From Maricaulis sp047308265 (GTDB lineage: Bacteria > Pseudomonadota > Alphaproteobacteria > Caulobacterales > Maricaulaceae): 64,000 nucleotides of DNA. The stretch is from the NCBI RefSeq assembly GCF_047308265.1, contig NZ_JBKQWY010000001.1, forward strand, positions 62,001-126,000, written 5' to 3'. Both the position numbers and the translations under genes were made by a program. The notes under the pieces were generated by a model. The model did no database searches and had not been told where the DNA came from. It saw only the letters and a program-made list of their open reading frames with translations. Position 1 is the first letter of the stretch; every line of letters starts with the position of its first letter. This document shows positions 1-9,259 of the stretch, in pieces.

Positions 1-467
1 GAGCTTTCCGTGCGGGCCCGCTCGGCGACGTCCCGCGCCACGCGGCGGGCGAGGCGGATCGGTTCACCCGCACTGACATAGACTTTGAGATCAAAGATAT
101 CCGCCAGTTCCGGAGTGCAGAAGATGTGCAGGCCTTCGACGATGAGTATCCGGGCTGGCACACGGCGAGCTGACACATCCCGCCGCGTGTGCGTGGTGAA
201 ATCATAAAGAGGAGCCTCGACACTCGCCCCGGATTTCAGTGTACGCAGATGTTGGGCCAGCAGGCGGTGATCTTTTGATGCCGGCTCATCAAAATTGAAG
301 GTGTCCGCATCGAAGTCTTCGAATTCCGACGCGTCGATATAGTAGTCATCCTCGGACAGGACATAGCCGCCCAGGGGTTCGAATAATTCGGCCAGCGCGT
401 CGGCCAGGCGGGTTTTCCCGGAGGCTGAGCCCCCCGTAACCCCCAGCATAAAAACAGGCGTCGTCAT
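1..467 (-). CDS. udk: Uridine kinase-like P-loop kinase (3' end outside window)
   Basis: The gene runs leftward off the window edge, leaving about 155 codons visible. A P-loop (GVTGGSASGKT, residues 9-19), an acidic LSEDDYY segment and a later LIVEGLHIF strand match the phosphoribulokinase/uridine kinase family, which makes UMP or CMP from the nucleoside. Its ATG overlaps the TGA of the upstream hemY-like gene by four bases, so it is probably co-translated at the end of the heme operon. The family is clear; uridine as the exact substrate is inferred. Confidence 0.8.
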   Translation of the reverse strand, partial: MTTPVFMLGVTGGSASGKTRLADALAELFEPLGGYVLSEDDYYIDASEFEDFDADTFNFDEPASKDHRLLAQHLRTLKSGASVEAPLYDFTTHTRRDVSARRVPARILIVEGLHIFCTPELADIFDLKVYVSAGEPIRLARRVARDVAERARTES

Positions 468-1930
468 GCGGCCCGACCATCCTCTTCGTCCTCGCCCGGC
501 ACACCCGGATCATCGGGCAAGCGTGGCAGGTCGCTTGGATCCACCGTCTGGGCAGGCTCGACAAACCGCGGAGCTTTTTTCGGGGCATCCAGCAAAGCCG
601 TTTCCGGAACCGCCTCGATCGCGCCTTCAAAACGTTCATAGCGCGGATGGATCAACCGGTTTTCATCGCCGAAGACATAGACCATGCGGATCCAGTCCGT
701 CTCATCATAGGGAAATGCCCGACCGTCCGGATCCATATCCGACCAGTCAGCCTCGGCAGGAGCGTGAGCCGCGCGTGTCATCCAGCGACGCGCCTGCTCA
801 TCCTCTCCCTCCAGACGGGCCAGCCGGGCTGCCAGAGCACACAATCGCGCACTCACAGGAGCGTCATTAAGGAAGGGGTCCAGCAGCGACCGCGCAAAAC
901 GGGCATCTCCATCATCCAGCGCGGCCTGCACCAGAAGAAGCTTGCTCTCACGATGATCGGGCTTCAAAGCCGCCAGACCCTTGATGCGCTCGGCCCGGCG
1001 GGCCCGAGTATCCGATTTGCGCAAATCGCGATAAGCTCGGGCAAGAGCCGGGTGGGGCGCCGTTGCCCAGGCCGTTTCCAGCAGATCGGAGGCGCGCTTG
1101 TGTCGGCGGGCCAGAACCATCAGGCGCGCGGCCAGCGTGGCAGCCGGGGCAAATCCGGGGGCGGCCCGACAAGCCGTGTCCGCATTGTCACGCGCCTTGG
1201 CCGGCTCTGTGGTCTCACAGGCCAGGGCCGAGGCTGTCAGCAGGACAGCACGACGCCGCGCGGCGCGATCGGCTCCGACCTGTTTGCGACGCTCACCTTC
1301 GGCCAGGGTCTCCAGGGCGTCGTCCCAGCGTGCCTCAGCGAGTTGCGCATCAAACAGGGCCTCGAACGCCCAGTGTGCATCGCGTGACCGGTCGAACGCG
1401 TCACGGGCATGCAGGGCGGTGTCGCGATGGTCGCCGCGATCATGCGCCAGCTGAGCCAGTCCACGGCGAGCCACGAGACGGGTTTTAGGATCCTCCAGAA
1501 GTGCTTCGTAATGCGCTTCGGCACCCTCCACATTGCCTGCGGCTTCCGCCGCCCGTGCCGCCAGAAGACGCGACAGGGCCGGTCGTTCGAGCAGGGCATC
1601 GGCCCGCGCCGCCTGGCGCACAGCGGCTTCACCCTCTCCAGCCGCAGAAGCAATCAGAGCCCGCTCGAGCGCGTCATACCCTTTTTCACGCTGGCGGCGC
1701 TTGTTATAGGCGCGCAGCTTGTCCGGGGAGGTCCACAGAATGAAGACCAGCCACCAGATCACCAGAAACAGGAAGGCGAATACGATGATCCCGCCAGCTG
1801 CGACGACAAAGGGCAGCTCGGCTTGCCAGCCCAGAAACTGGAACTGCGCCGTGCCGGGGTTGAGCGCCAGGAATGCTCCCAGCGCGGCGGTGAAAATCGC
1901 AAAGGCGACAGCCAGGATCAAGCGGATCAT
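464..1930 (-). CDS. hemY: HemY-like inner-membrane TPR protein
   Basis: The 488-residue product has two N-terminal membrane segments (about residues 3-25 and 41-66) followed by an alanine-rich helical region of TPR type, the layout of the HemY N-terminal family found at the end of heme operons. It is not the oxygen-dependent protoporphyrinogen oxidase that shares the name. It overlaps the mitofilin-like gene upstream by four bases and the kinase gene downstream by four bases. Its biochemical role is unknown; a scaffold role near late heme synthesis is only an inference from context. Confidence 0.85.
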   Translation of the reverse strand: MIRLILAVAFAIFTAALGAFLALNPGTAQFQFLGWQAELPFVVAAGGIIVFAFLFLVIWWLVFILWTSPDKLRAYNKRRQREKGYDALERALIASAAGEGEAAVRQAARADALLERPALSRLLAARAAEAAGNVEGAEAHYEALLEDPKTRLVARRGLAQLAHDRGDHRDTALHARDAFDRSRDAHWAFEALFDAQLAEARWDDALETLAEGERRKQVGADRAARRRAVLLTASALACETTEPAKARDNADTACRAAPGFAPAATLAARLMVLARRHKRASDLLETAWATAPHPALARAYRDLRKSDTRARRAERIKGLAALKPDHRESKLLLVQAALDDGDARFARSLLDPFLNDAPVSARLCALAARLARLEGEDEQARRWMTRAAHAPAEADWSDMDPDGRAFPYDETDWIRMVYVFGDENRLIHPRYERFEGAIEAVPETALLDAPKKAPRFVEPAQTVDPSDLPRLPDDPGVPGEDEEDGRAA

Positions 1931-3252
1931 GACGGGTCCTCTTCCATGTCCAGGGCCTGACGGGTCAAGTCATCGGAGAGCGCGGCCAGGTGATCATCAA
2001 CGGACTGACGCGCCCGCACCTGTAGCAGCCAGTCCCGGGCTGCGGCAAGCGAGGCCTCAGGCAGGCGTTCGGTGAGAAGGATCGCGCCCTCCAGGTCCTG
2101 ATCAGCAAGGCGCGCCTTGATCAACGGCACCAGAGCCAGCGCACCGACGGCATCCGCCTCATCGGCGTGGGTCTGACGATAACGGATTAGTCCGAACAGG
2201 GCCTCACCATCATTGTCCGCAGCCAGGATCAGCTCTTCAGGGAAATCCGCCCGGATCGAATCGCGGGTCGCGACTCCCGTTCGGGAAAAATCGCGCAGGG
2301 AATCCAGATCGGGCTGGCGACGCCAGATACGGGCAAGCGCTGCACGCTCAGCCTCGAAAGGCTGGTCCGTCTCCGCCCGATCCAGCAAGGCGGTCAGCGC
2401 CAGGGCGCGTGAGGCGAGCTGACGATCGGGATCCGTGCCGGTCGCCGCAGTCTGCCCGGCCAGATCGTCCATCCGGCTATCCACCCGGTCGATCCGACGC
2501 GTGAGTGTAACAAGCCGGTCTTCCACATCGGACACATCTGTTTCCGGTACGGGTGCCTGCTCCAGACGCTCAATTCGCGCGACAAGAGGCGACAGATCCA
2601 CAGCTTCGGCCACTTCAGACGACGCCGTCTGGTCATCTCTAATGGGCAATTGGGTGACACGAGCATCGAGATCACTCACCACGCCTTCAAGCGTGCCGAT
2701 CCTTTGACCCAGAGCACCAATTTGCACACTGAGTGCTTCAAGATCTGCCGGGCGCACTTCAGGCTGCTGTGCGGTCGGTTCGGGCGCCGCCTCCAATGCA
2801 CTCACCCGAGCCTCCAACGCCTCGACAATGGCAGGGGCAACACCCACGGTGCTTGTCTCGCCTCCGTCGCCCTCACGGGTGACGGACCGGGCTTCAATGG
2901 CCGTCAGCCGATCAGAAAAGTCTGTCATCTCCGCATCCAAGGCGGAGCTGTCGAAGCGCGGTTCAGGCCGGGCCTCGAGCTCGGTCAGACGCGCCTGCAG
3001 AGCCGCAAACGCCGCCGCGCTCACCTGCGGATCGGAGCCCGCCTCCAGCTGGGTTGCCGGAGCCGGCTGCACAAAGTGCGCGCCATATCCCAGCACCGCT
3101 CCGCCAAGCGTGGACAGCAAAAAGAAAAACAGCACGACGGGCAAACCGACGCCTCGTACGGGCGGGCGCTCATCTGCGTCCGGCGCATCCGCCGCAGGCT
3201 CGAAATCGACATCGACCGGTTCCGGGTCGATCGCATCAGAATGTTTGGACAT
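1927..3252 (-). CDS. mic60: Mitofilin/Mic60-like inner-membrane protein
   Basis: The 441-residue protein has an acidic cytoplasmic N-terminus, one membrane helix (about residues 34-60), a long region with coiled-coil character (about 65-260) and a C-terminal helical mitofilin-like part. Alphaproteobacterial Mic60 homologues have this layout and are typically encoded between hemD and hemY, exactly as here. In mitochondria Mic60 shapes crista junctions; in bacteria it has been linked to intracytoplasmic membrane shape and envelope contacts. The call rests on architecture plus synteny, since primary sequence is weakly conserved. Confidence 0.8.
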   Translation of the reverse strand: MSKHSDAIDPEPVDVDFEPAADAPDADERPPVRGVGLPVVLFFFLLSTLGGAVLGYGAHFVQPAPATQLEAGSDPQVSAAAFAALQARLTELEARPEPRFDSSALDAEMTDFSDRLTAIEARSVTREGDGGETSTVGVAPAIVEALEARVSALEAAPEPTAQQPEVRPADLEALSVQIGALGQRIGTLEGVVSDLDARVTQLPIRDDQTASSEVAEAVDLSPLVARIERLEQAPVPETDVSDVEDRLVTLTRRIDRVDSRMDDLAGQTAATGTDPDRQLASRALALTALLDRAETDQPFEAERAALARIWRRQPDLDSLRDFSRTGVATRDSIRADFPEELILAADNDGEALFGLIRYRQTHADEADAVGALALVPLIKARLADQDLEGAILLTERLPEASLAAARDWLLQVRARQSVDDHLAALSDDLTRQALDMEEDPS

Positions 3253-3283
3253 GGCTCGCCGCGATTCGTTGAACGCGGGCAGT

Positions 3284-4021
3284 TTAGGACGCGTTGTGGA
3301 CCCGCGCCAAGCGCATAGGCTGTGTCACCAGATCCAGAAGCTGGTCTTCATCCGGTTCAGCCGCCGCATAAAGCCCCCCAAACCCAGCCCCTGACAAGGG
3401 GCGCAGCGCCCTGTCGCTAATGCCATAGACACTGACTGAACCCAGCCAGTTCTCCAGCCCGAACCGCCGTAAAAGATCGAGGAAGGTCTTGGCACTGCGT
3501 GCAGAATGGATCACGACCTGGACCGGTGCACCGGAGATGATGGCGGCAATCGCTTCCTCGCTCAGTATATCGACCGGCACCGCGCCATAACCGATGGCCT
3601 CGCGGACACGAAAACCATCCGCCTTCAGGTCCCCCTTGAGATCACCGGCGACATGAATGCCCCGCACATGGAGTAGATCACCCGCCTGCGGGTCGCGTGT
3701 CGACCGGATCAGCTGAACCAGCGATGAGACATCGCCACCCGCAGCGGTGACGGATTTGAAACCGATCGAACGCGCGGCATCCGCAGTCGCACTCGCCACG
3801 GCCAGAACGGGCAAATCGCGCTCGAAACGCCGCGGGCCCCAGGCCCTCACACCATTGGCGCTGGTGAACACCAAGGCCTGTACATCCGTGAGATCCACAT
3901 CAATGGCGGCCCGGAAACTGATATCCATGACCGGGGAGATAATCGGCTCGACACCGCGATCACGCAGTCCCTGAGCGGTTCGCTCGGCCCCGGGCCAGCC
4001 ACGTGTCACCAATACTGTCAT
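3284..4021 (-). CDS. hemD: Uroporphyrinogen-III synthase
   Basis: This 245-residue protein follows hemC with a four-base overlap. It carries TSANGVRAW near residue 55 and VIHSARSAKTF near 170, segments typical of the two-lobed HemD fold that closes hydroxymethylbilane to uroporphyrinogen III. HemD sequences diverge strongly, so the neighbourhood is an important part of the call. Its stop is followed after a short gap by mic60, consistent with one leftward transcript. Confidence 0.92.
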   Translation of the reverse strand: MTVLVTRGWPGAERTAQGLRDRGVEPIISPVMDISFRAAIDVDLTDVQALVFTSANGVRAWGPRRFERDLPVLAVASATADAARSIGFKSVTAAGGDVSSLVQLIRSTRDPQAGDLLHVRGIHVAGDLKGDLKADGFRVREAIGYGAVPVDILSEEAIAAIISGAPVQVVIHSARSAKTFLDLLRRFGLENWLGSVSVYGISDRALRPLSGAGFGGLYAAAEPDEDQLLDLVTQPMRLARVHNAS

Positions 4022-4983
4022 GCGGGTCCGACAATCGGTTTGAGCGCGTCTCCGGCGCGGTCACGAATGCGTTGCGCCAGTTCAAAGCCCGCTTCACGGG
4101 CCGAAGCCAGATTTGCTGTTTTCACATCGAATCGCATGTCTTCACGCCACGTCATCTCACCGTCAGGAGTCAAAACTTCACCCCTAAAGTCCATTGATTC
4201 AATATGAACATTGGCCGCGATCGGCGTTCGACAAGAGCCGTCAAGCCTGTCCAGGAAGGCCCGTTCGGCCTCAATAGCGATTTCAGACGCACTGTGATTG
4301 AGGGCCTCAAGGAGGGTTTGAGCCGTGTCATCCCCCTGCCGGATGGCCACACCGATCGCACCTTGCGCTGCGGCGGGCAGCATTTCCGACCGCTCCAAAG
4401 CGGGCCGAGCGGACAATTCATGCCCCAATCGCTTCAGTCCGGCCTTGGCGAGAAACGTCGCATACACCTCGCCTGCATCCAGCTTGGCGAGGCGTGTCTG
4501 CACATTGCCACGCAGAGGCACGACACGCAGATCCGGTCGCGCGGCCAGCAATTGCGCCTGGCGTCGCAAACTGGCGGTCCCAACCACCACACCCTGCGGA
4601 AGATCGGCCAATCGTGTCTCGTTCCGACTGGAAATCAGCATGTCGGCCGGGTCTTCGCGCTCAAGAACCGCCCCGATGACCAAACCGTCAGGCAGGTGAG
4701 TGGGGACATCCTTCATGGAGTGAACAGCAAAGCCAGCCCGACCCTCCAGCTGAGCCTCGTCGATCTCCTTGGTGAAAAGCCCTTTTCCGCCTGCTTCCAG
4801 CAAGGTCCTGTCCTGGATCTTGTCCCCCGTGCTCACCAGCCCGAGAATGGGAAACAAAGCCTCCCCCTCGGCCCGGTCTGCACCACACGCCACGATGAGG
4901 CGCGCCTGCACATCGAGGGCCTGCGCCATGGCCAGCGGTGAACGACGAGTTGCGATCGGCAGGGGATGAGATGGAAGCGACAC
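4018..4983 (-). CDS. hemC: Porphobilinogen deaminase (hydroxymethylbilane synthase)
   Basis: The 321-residue product shows the family signatures IATRRSPLAMAQA at the N-terminus, HSMKDVPT with the catalytic aspartate, GTASLRRQAQL, and LDRLDGSCRTPIA, where the cysteine near residue 250 anchors the dipyrromethane cofactor. It polymerises four porphobilinogens in the cytoplasm. The start is a GTG at 4983. Only about 36 bases separate it from the divergent tsaD start. Confidence 0.97.
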   Translation of the reverse strand: MSLPSHPLPIATRRSPLAMAQALDVQARLIVACGADRAEGEALFPILGLVSTGDKIQDRTLLEAGGKGLFTKEIDEAQLEGRAGFAVHSMKDVPTHLPDGLVIGAVLEREDPADMLISSRNETRLADLPQGVVVGTASLRRQAQLLAARPDLRVVPLRGNVQTRLAKLDAGEVYATFLAKAGLKRLGHELSARPALERSEMLPAAAQGAIGVAIRQGDDTAQTLLEALNHSASEIAIEAERAFLDRLDGSCRTPIAANVHIESMDFRGEVLTPDGEMTWREDMRFDVKTANLASAREAGFELAQRIRDRAGDALKPIVGPA

Positions 4984-5019
4984 GTTGCAGGTTTCCGGGA
5001 CTGGGGATATCGAAGGGAT

Positions 5020-6150
5020 ATGGACTTAGCCTCCCCTTCCCCCGCGATGCAAGATCGCCCGCTCACCGTACTCGGCCTGGAATCGAGTTGCGATGAAACC
5101 GCTGCGGCCGTTATCCGGCGCTACCCCGACGGCCGGATCGAGGTGCTCGCCGACCAAGTGCGCGGCCAGGCCAGTCACCATGCCCCGTATGGCGGTGTGG
5201 TCCCGGAGATCGCCGCCCGGGCCCATATCGATGTGATGGATGATTTGATCTGCGACGCGCTAGAGGAATCCGGTCTCGCGCTGTCGGATATGGATGGGTT
5301 TGCTGCGACATCAGGTCCCGGTCTGATCGGCGGTGTGATGGCCGCGCTGATGACCGCCAAGGGCCTTGCCCTGGGCACCGGACGTCCGCTCATCGCCGTC
5401 AATCATCTGGAGGGTCACGCCCTGTCGCCTCGTCTCGCCGAGCCGCTGGCCTTTCCCTACCTGCTTTTACTGGTCTCGGGCGGGCATACCCAATTGCTGA
5501 TCGCCGAGGCCTTCGGTCGTTATCACCGGGTTGGATCAACACTCGACGACGCTGCGGGTGAGGCGTTTGACAAGACCGCCAAGGTGATGGGGCTGGGCTT
5601 TCCCGGCGGACCAGCACTGGAACGTATGGCCCAGGCGGGCGATCCGGATCGTTTCCCGATGCCGACCCCGCTCAAGGGCCGACCCGGATGTGACTTCTCC
5701 TTTGCCGGTCTCAAGACCGCCGCTCGCCAGATTTTTGAGGCGCTCGACACTCCCGACGAGACAGACAAGGCCGACCTCGCGGCCGCTGTCCAGCGCGCGA
5801 TTGCCACCAGCCTGGCGTCCCGGGCGCGTCGCGCCATGGTCATGTTCAAGGACCGGTACCCTGACACGCCCACGCCCAGCCTTGTCGTTGCGGGCGGGGT
5901 GGCGGCCAATGCCCTTGTGCGCTCCTTGCTGGACGAGGCGGCTCGGGAGGAAGGGTTTCAACGTGTGGCCCCTCCGATGAAATGGTGTACGGATAATGCC
6001 GCCATGATCGCCCTGGCCGGTGCGGAACACCTGGCGCGCGGCGAGACAGATACGCTGGATGCGCCTGCACGGGCGCGCTGGCCCCTTGATCCCGAACGGG
6101 CGCTCGACGCCCCGATTCTTGGTTCCGGTCGCAAAGGACCCAAAGCATGA
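5020..6150 (+). CDS. tsaD: tRNA N6-threonylcarbamoyladenosine transferase TsaD
   Basis: The protein starts its conserved core at LGLESSCDETAAAV and contains SGPGLIGG, the metal-binding HLEGHALS motif, SGGHTQL, and GGVAANALVR, all hallmarks of TsaD/Gcp. With TsaB (encoded near 63 kb), TsaE and TsaC it makes t6A37 on ANN-decoding tRNAs. The ATG at 5020 is chosen because GAAGGG lies just upstream; an ATG at 5047 is possible and a 4966 start less likely. The stop overlaps the gpsA start (ATGA). Confidence 0.95.
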   Translation: MDLASPSPAMQDRPLTVLGLESSCDETAAAVIRRYPDGRIEVLADQVRGQASHHAPYGGVVPEIAARAHIDVMDDLICDALEESGLALSDMDGFAATSGPGLIGGVMAALMTAKGLALGTGRPLIAVNHLEGHALSPRLAEPLAFPYLLLLVSGGHTQLLIAEAFGRYHRVGSTLDDAAGEAFDKTAKVMGLGFPGGPALERMAQAGDPDRFPMPTPLKGRPGCDFSFAGLKTAARQIFEALDTPDETDKADLAAAVQRAIATSLASRARRAMVMFKDRYPDTPTPSLVVAGGVAANALVRSLLDEAAREEGFQRVAPPMKWCTDNAAMIALAGAEHLARGETDTLDAPARARWPLDPERALDAPILGSGRKGPKA

Positions 6151-7148
6151 CCCAGTATGATCGTATCGGCGTTCTTGGCGCCGGAGCCTGGGGGACAGCC
6201 CTGGCCCAGACAGCGGCAAAGGCCGGTCGTGATGTCGCCCTGTGGGCCTTCGAGACCGATGTCGTCGCGCAGATCAATGAAACACGCGAAAACCGGACCT
6301 ATCTGCCCAGCGTACCGCTTGACCCTGCGATCGACGCGGTCTCCGCCGTCTCCGACCTGGATGATTGCGATGCCATTTTGATGGTCGCTCCCGCCCAACA
6401 TGCCCGTCGCGTGATGGAAGGTTTTGCGCCCTATGCCCGCGCAGGTGTGCCCGTCGTGTTGTGCTCGAAAGGCATTGAGCGTGACAGTCTGCAGATGATG
6501 ACCGATGTGCTGCACGAAACCCTGCCGCGCGTGGTTCCTGCGGTGCTCTCTGGTCCAAGCTTTGCTATCGATACGGCACAGGGCCTACCGACCGCCGTGA
6601 CACTCGCCTGTCGCGACGAAGTCGCAGGCAAAGCACTGCTCAAGGCACTCGGGACCAATCGTTTCCGACCCTATCTCAGCGATGATCTAGTGGGCGCCGA
6701 GATTGGCGGCGCCGTCAAGAACGTGCTCGCCATCGGCTGCGGGATTGCGGAAGGTCGTCAACTTGGCAAGTCCGCCCATTCTGCGCTGATCGCACGCGGG
6801 TTTGCGGAGATGACCCGTCTGGCCCTGGCGCTTGGTGCCAAACGCGACACACTCGCTGGCCTGTGCGGTCTGGGTGATCTTGTGCTGACCTGTTCCTCCC
6901 CACAATCGCGCAACATGTCCTGTGGTCTGGCCCTGGGGCAGGGGGAAAGCCTGGATGAGATACTCGGCGCACGCAAAGCCGTGACCGAGGGTGTCGCGAG
7001 CGCTCCCGCCGTGGTCGATCTGGCGCGGTCAAACGGCGTTGAAATGCCGATCTGCGAAGCCGTGCGTGATATTCTTGCAGGTGATACCGATGTCGATACC
7101 GCGATCGAAGCCCTGCTCTCACGACCCTTCACGTTTGAAACCCATTAA
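6147..7148 (+). CDS. gpsA: Glycerol-3-phosphate dehydrogenase [NAD(P)+]
   Basis: The 333-residue protein has the N-terminal Rossmann motif GAGAWGTALAQ, SGPSFAIDTAQG in the middle, and EIGGAVKNVLAIGCGI with the catalytic lysine, followed by a helical substrate-binding domain. It reduces dihydroxyacetone phosphate to sn-glycerol 3-phosphate for phospholipid synthesis. It is translationally coupled to tsaD by a four-base overlap, an arrangement seen in many alphaproteobacteria. Confidence 0.97.
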   Translation: MTQYDRIGVLGAGAWGTALAQTAAKAGRDVALWAFETDVVAQINETRENRTYLPSVPLDPAIDAVSAVSDLDDCDAILMVAPAQHARRVMEGFAPYARAGVPVVLCSKGIERDSLQMMTDVLHETLPRVVPAVLSGPSFAIDTAQGLPTAVTLACRDEVAGKALLKALGTNRFRPYLSDDLVGAEIGGAVKNVLAIGCGIAEGRQLGKSAHSALIARGFAEMTRLALALGAKRDTLAGLCGLGDLVLTCSSPQSRNMSCGLALGQGESLDEILGARKAVTEGVASAPAVVDLARSNGVEMPICEAVRDILAGDTDVDTAIEALLSRPFTFETH

Positions 7149-7158
7149 GGCCCAAACC

Positions 7159-7452
7159 ATGTTGTTTCTTGTCTATTGCACCGACAAACCGGGTTCGCTC
7201 GATGTGAGAATGGCCAATCGGGCCGATCACATAAATTGGCTCAAGGCACGCGGTGACCGACTGAAAGCCGGAGGCCCCTGGATGAATGACGCCGGGGAGA
7301 TGGCCGGATCGCTGCTGATCGTTGATGCCCACGATGCCCATGAACTCTCAACCTGGCTGTCTGAAGACCCCTATGCCAAGGCAGGGTTATTCGACCGCGT
7401 CGAGACCCGCCCCTATAAATGGGTGTTCCACACGGCCCCGGATCTGGGCTGA
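7159..7452 (+). CDS. YciI family protein
   Basis: This 97-residue protein has the YciI/YCII fold pattern: a first beta strand (LFLVYCTDKPG), a conserved RADHINWLK helix, then GGPWMNDAGEMAGSLLIV and an acidic SEDPYAKAGLFDRVETRPYKW ending. The conserved His and Asp suggest a ferredoxin-like alpha-beta barrel enzyme, but the reaction of most members is unknown. It lies ten bases after gpsA and shares one base with the next gene, so it is part of the tsaD-gpsA transcript. Confidence 0.85.
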   Translation: MLFLVYCTDKPGSLDVRMANRADHINWLKARGDRLKAGGPWMNDAGEMAGSLLIVDAHDAHELSTWLSEDPYAKAGLFDRVETRPYKWVFHTAPDLG

Positions 7453-7790
7453 TGAGCGATCTGTCGCCACCATCCGGCACCCGGCTTGGACATCTCGACC
7501 AGCTGGACGATCCCGGAGCATGCCTGTCCGAGTGGCAGGAGGACGCGGTAATCCTTGTGCGCAAGGGTGATGAGGTCCGCGCCTATCTCAACGTCTGCCC
7601 GCATGCCGGACGCCCGCTGAACCTGCCGGACGGCCGGGTCTTCCTGCATCAGGGTGAGTTTATTCTCTGCCCGGTGCACGGAGCGAGTTTCGACCTGGTC
7701 AATGGACAGTGCGCGGGTGGGCCGGCCGTCGGCGACAGGTTGACCGAGATCGCTATCCGGCTTGAGGATCAGGAGATTTGGGCGGCCTGA
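7452..7790 (+). CDS. Rieske [2Fe-2S] domain protein
   Basis: The 112-residue protein is little more than a Rieske domain. CPHAGRPLN and CPVHGASFD supply the Cys-His pairs that bind a [2Fe-2S] cluster, as in NirD-like and dioxygenase-type ferredoxins. No signal peptide or membrane segment is seen, so it is probably a soluble cytoplasmic electron carrier. It follows the YciI gene with TGATG stop-start coupling. The electron partner is not visible in the window. Confidence 0.88.
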   Translation: MSDLSPPSGTRLGHLDQLDDPGACLSEWQEDAVILVRKGDEVRAYLNVCPHAGRPLNLPDGRVFLHQGEFILCPVHGASFDLVNGQCAGGPAVGDRLTEIAIRLEDQEIWAA

Positions 7791-7856
7791 ACGGCTGAGC
7801 GAGCATGAACCGCTCTTGCGCGCCCGATTGACCGGAATGTTTCCCGTGAAACAGGT

Positions 7857-8384
7857 CTATTCCGGCTGCTCACCGGGCATGTCCGGCGTTTCGGTGTTGT
7901 CCTGCGCGCTGGCATCGAGCTCGGCCTGAACGGTGCGAGCAGCCGTCGCGACCTCCATGCCGGACTCCCGATTTTTCACTACAGCGCAGAAGGATCCGTC
8001 CATCTCGCGGTGATAGATCACATCATCCGTCGTGACGTTGTAGTCCACGCCAGCGGTGCGGAAGAAGTTTGCTGCCGCACCTTCAACCAATTGACGGTGG
8101 TCCTCATTCAGATCCAGAACCTGGAAGAGATAGTCTTCACGGGCACCGTCCAGCGCATGGGAAATGCGAACCGTGCCATCCGGCGAGCGCTCGAGCAGGG
8201 TTTGCCCCTCTTCAAGAAGGCCAGATCGGTCTTCAGCAAAACAGGCATCAGAAAACGCCAGATTATCTTCGCTGTAAGGGCCTGTAACCTCGGTGTTCTC
8301 TGCCGGAGCAGCAGCGGTATCCTCGCTGGCTGGGGCACAGGCGACCAGAACAGCAAGAGCAGGCAGGATGGACCAGGCTTTCAT
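7857..8384 (-). CDS. Predicted lipoprotein of unknown function
   Basis: The 175-residue product begins with a short signal peptide and a lipobox (LAVLVAC, cysteine 16), followed by an Ala/Glu/Thr-rich linker and a small globular part with two further cysteines. I recognise no family. It points toward the Rieske gene, so the two are convergent. Lipidation and export are seen in the sequence; a cell-envelope location is inferred. Confidence 0.75.
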   Translation of the reverse strand: MKAWSILPALAVLVACAPASEDTAAAPAENTEVTGPYSEDNLAFSDACFAEDRSGLLEEGQTLLERSPDGTVRISHALDGAREDYLFQVLDLNEDHRQLVEGAAANFFRTAGVDYNVTTDDVIYHREMDGSFCAVVKNRESGMEVATAARTVQAELDASAQDNTETPDMPGEQPE

Positions 8385-8479
8385 TTCGAACCCCTACGAA
8401 TAAACAACCGGATGCGCTCTAACAAAGCTGACACCCGGAATGAAATGAAACTTATGTGTCTGGGTTAAACCAGACCCGG

Positions 8480-9217
8480 TTACGACGCGAAAAACGCGGC
8501 CACATCTCGCACCAGAGCCGTCCGGGCCGCCTCGACAATCCGGGCCCCCGCCTCGGGACTGGCCTGGGCCGGATCCGACCCACACCGCCCGTCCGGGAAG
8601 CTTGCCCGAAAATCAGCCGCATCGGCAAAGCGGCCACTCGGCGCGATTTTCGGATGCATCTCCACCGACTTGATCGCCTCAGGATAGGCATAATAGGTCA
8701 CCGACACTTCAGACGGTGTGGCATGCCCCCCTTCCCCGACCGGGAAATGCTTTTTGCAAACATCCATGACGCCGGGCAATTGCCACCAATTATTCTGCGT
8801 CAAACGCACGGGGCAAGCCTCACCGCGCAGGGAGTACTCTGCGTAGAACTCACAAAACGCCGCGTTGAGTGTCGTGATGTTGCCGCCGTGACCATTGAGG
8901 AAGTAAATCCGGTCAAAGCCGGTGCGGACAAGGCTGGTGATCCAGTCCTGCAGGGCTGCAATCATGGTCGAGGGACGCAGGGTCATCGATCCGGGGAAAT
9001 CCAGATGATGCTGGGCCATACCGACATTGAATGTGGGCCCCACGAGGAAACCGGCCGCGTCGGCCGCTTCACCCGCAATAATTTCCGGACACAGCGCATC
9101 GGTTCCGATCAGGCCGTTTGGACCGTGTTGCTCCGTCGAGCCGATCGGAATGACAATTCCGCGGGAGGTTTTCAGATAGGCCTCAACTTCCGGCCAACTG
9201 GAGAGATGTAGCTTCAT
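8480..9217 (-). CDS. Creatininase family amidohydrolase
   Basis: This 245-residue protein has the creatininase-family metal motifs: GSTEQHGPN near residue 26, GTDAL shortly after, the central NGHGGN loop near 129, and EGGHATPSE near 172. Members hydrolyse cyclic or peptide-like amides (creatinine, F420/mycofactocin precursors, formamidopyrimidines) with two divalent metals. No mycofactocin or riboflavin-type cluster lies nearby, so the substrate is unknown. Confidence 0.88.
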   Translation of the reverse strand: MKLHLSSWPEVEAYLKTSRGIVIPIGSTEQHGPNGLIGTDALCPEIIAGEAADAAGFLVGPTFNVGMAQHHLDFPGSMTLRPSTMIAALQDWITSLVRTGFDRIYFLNGHGGNITTLNAAFCEFYAEYSLRGEACPVRLTQNNWWQLPGVMDVCKKHFPVGEGGHATPSEVSVTYYAYPEAIKSVEMHPKIAPSGRFADAADFRASFPDGRCGSDPAQASPEAGARIVEAARTALVRDVAAFFAS

Positions 9218-9259
9218 TCCGGATCCTCCGCACGCTGTCGCCCGGACCCGTCCCGAACG

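Noticed and set aside
7840..7856. Short hairpin TGTTTC/GAAACA between the Rieske and lipoprotein genes
   Set aside because: Only six base pairs and no T run; too weak to call a terminator.
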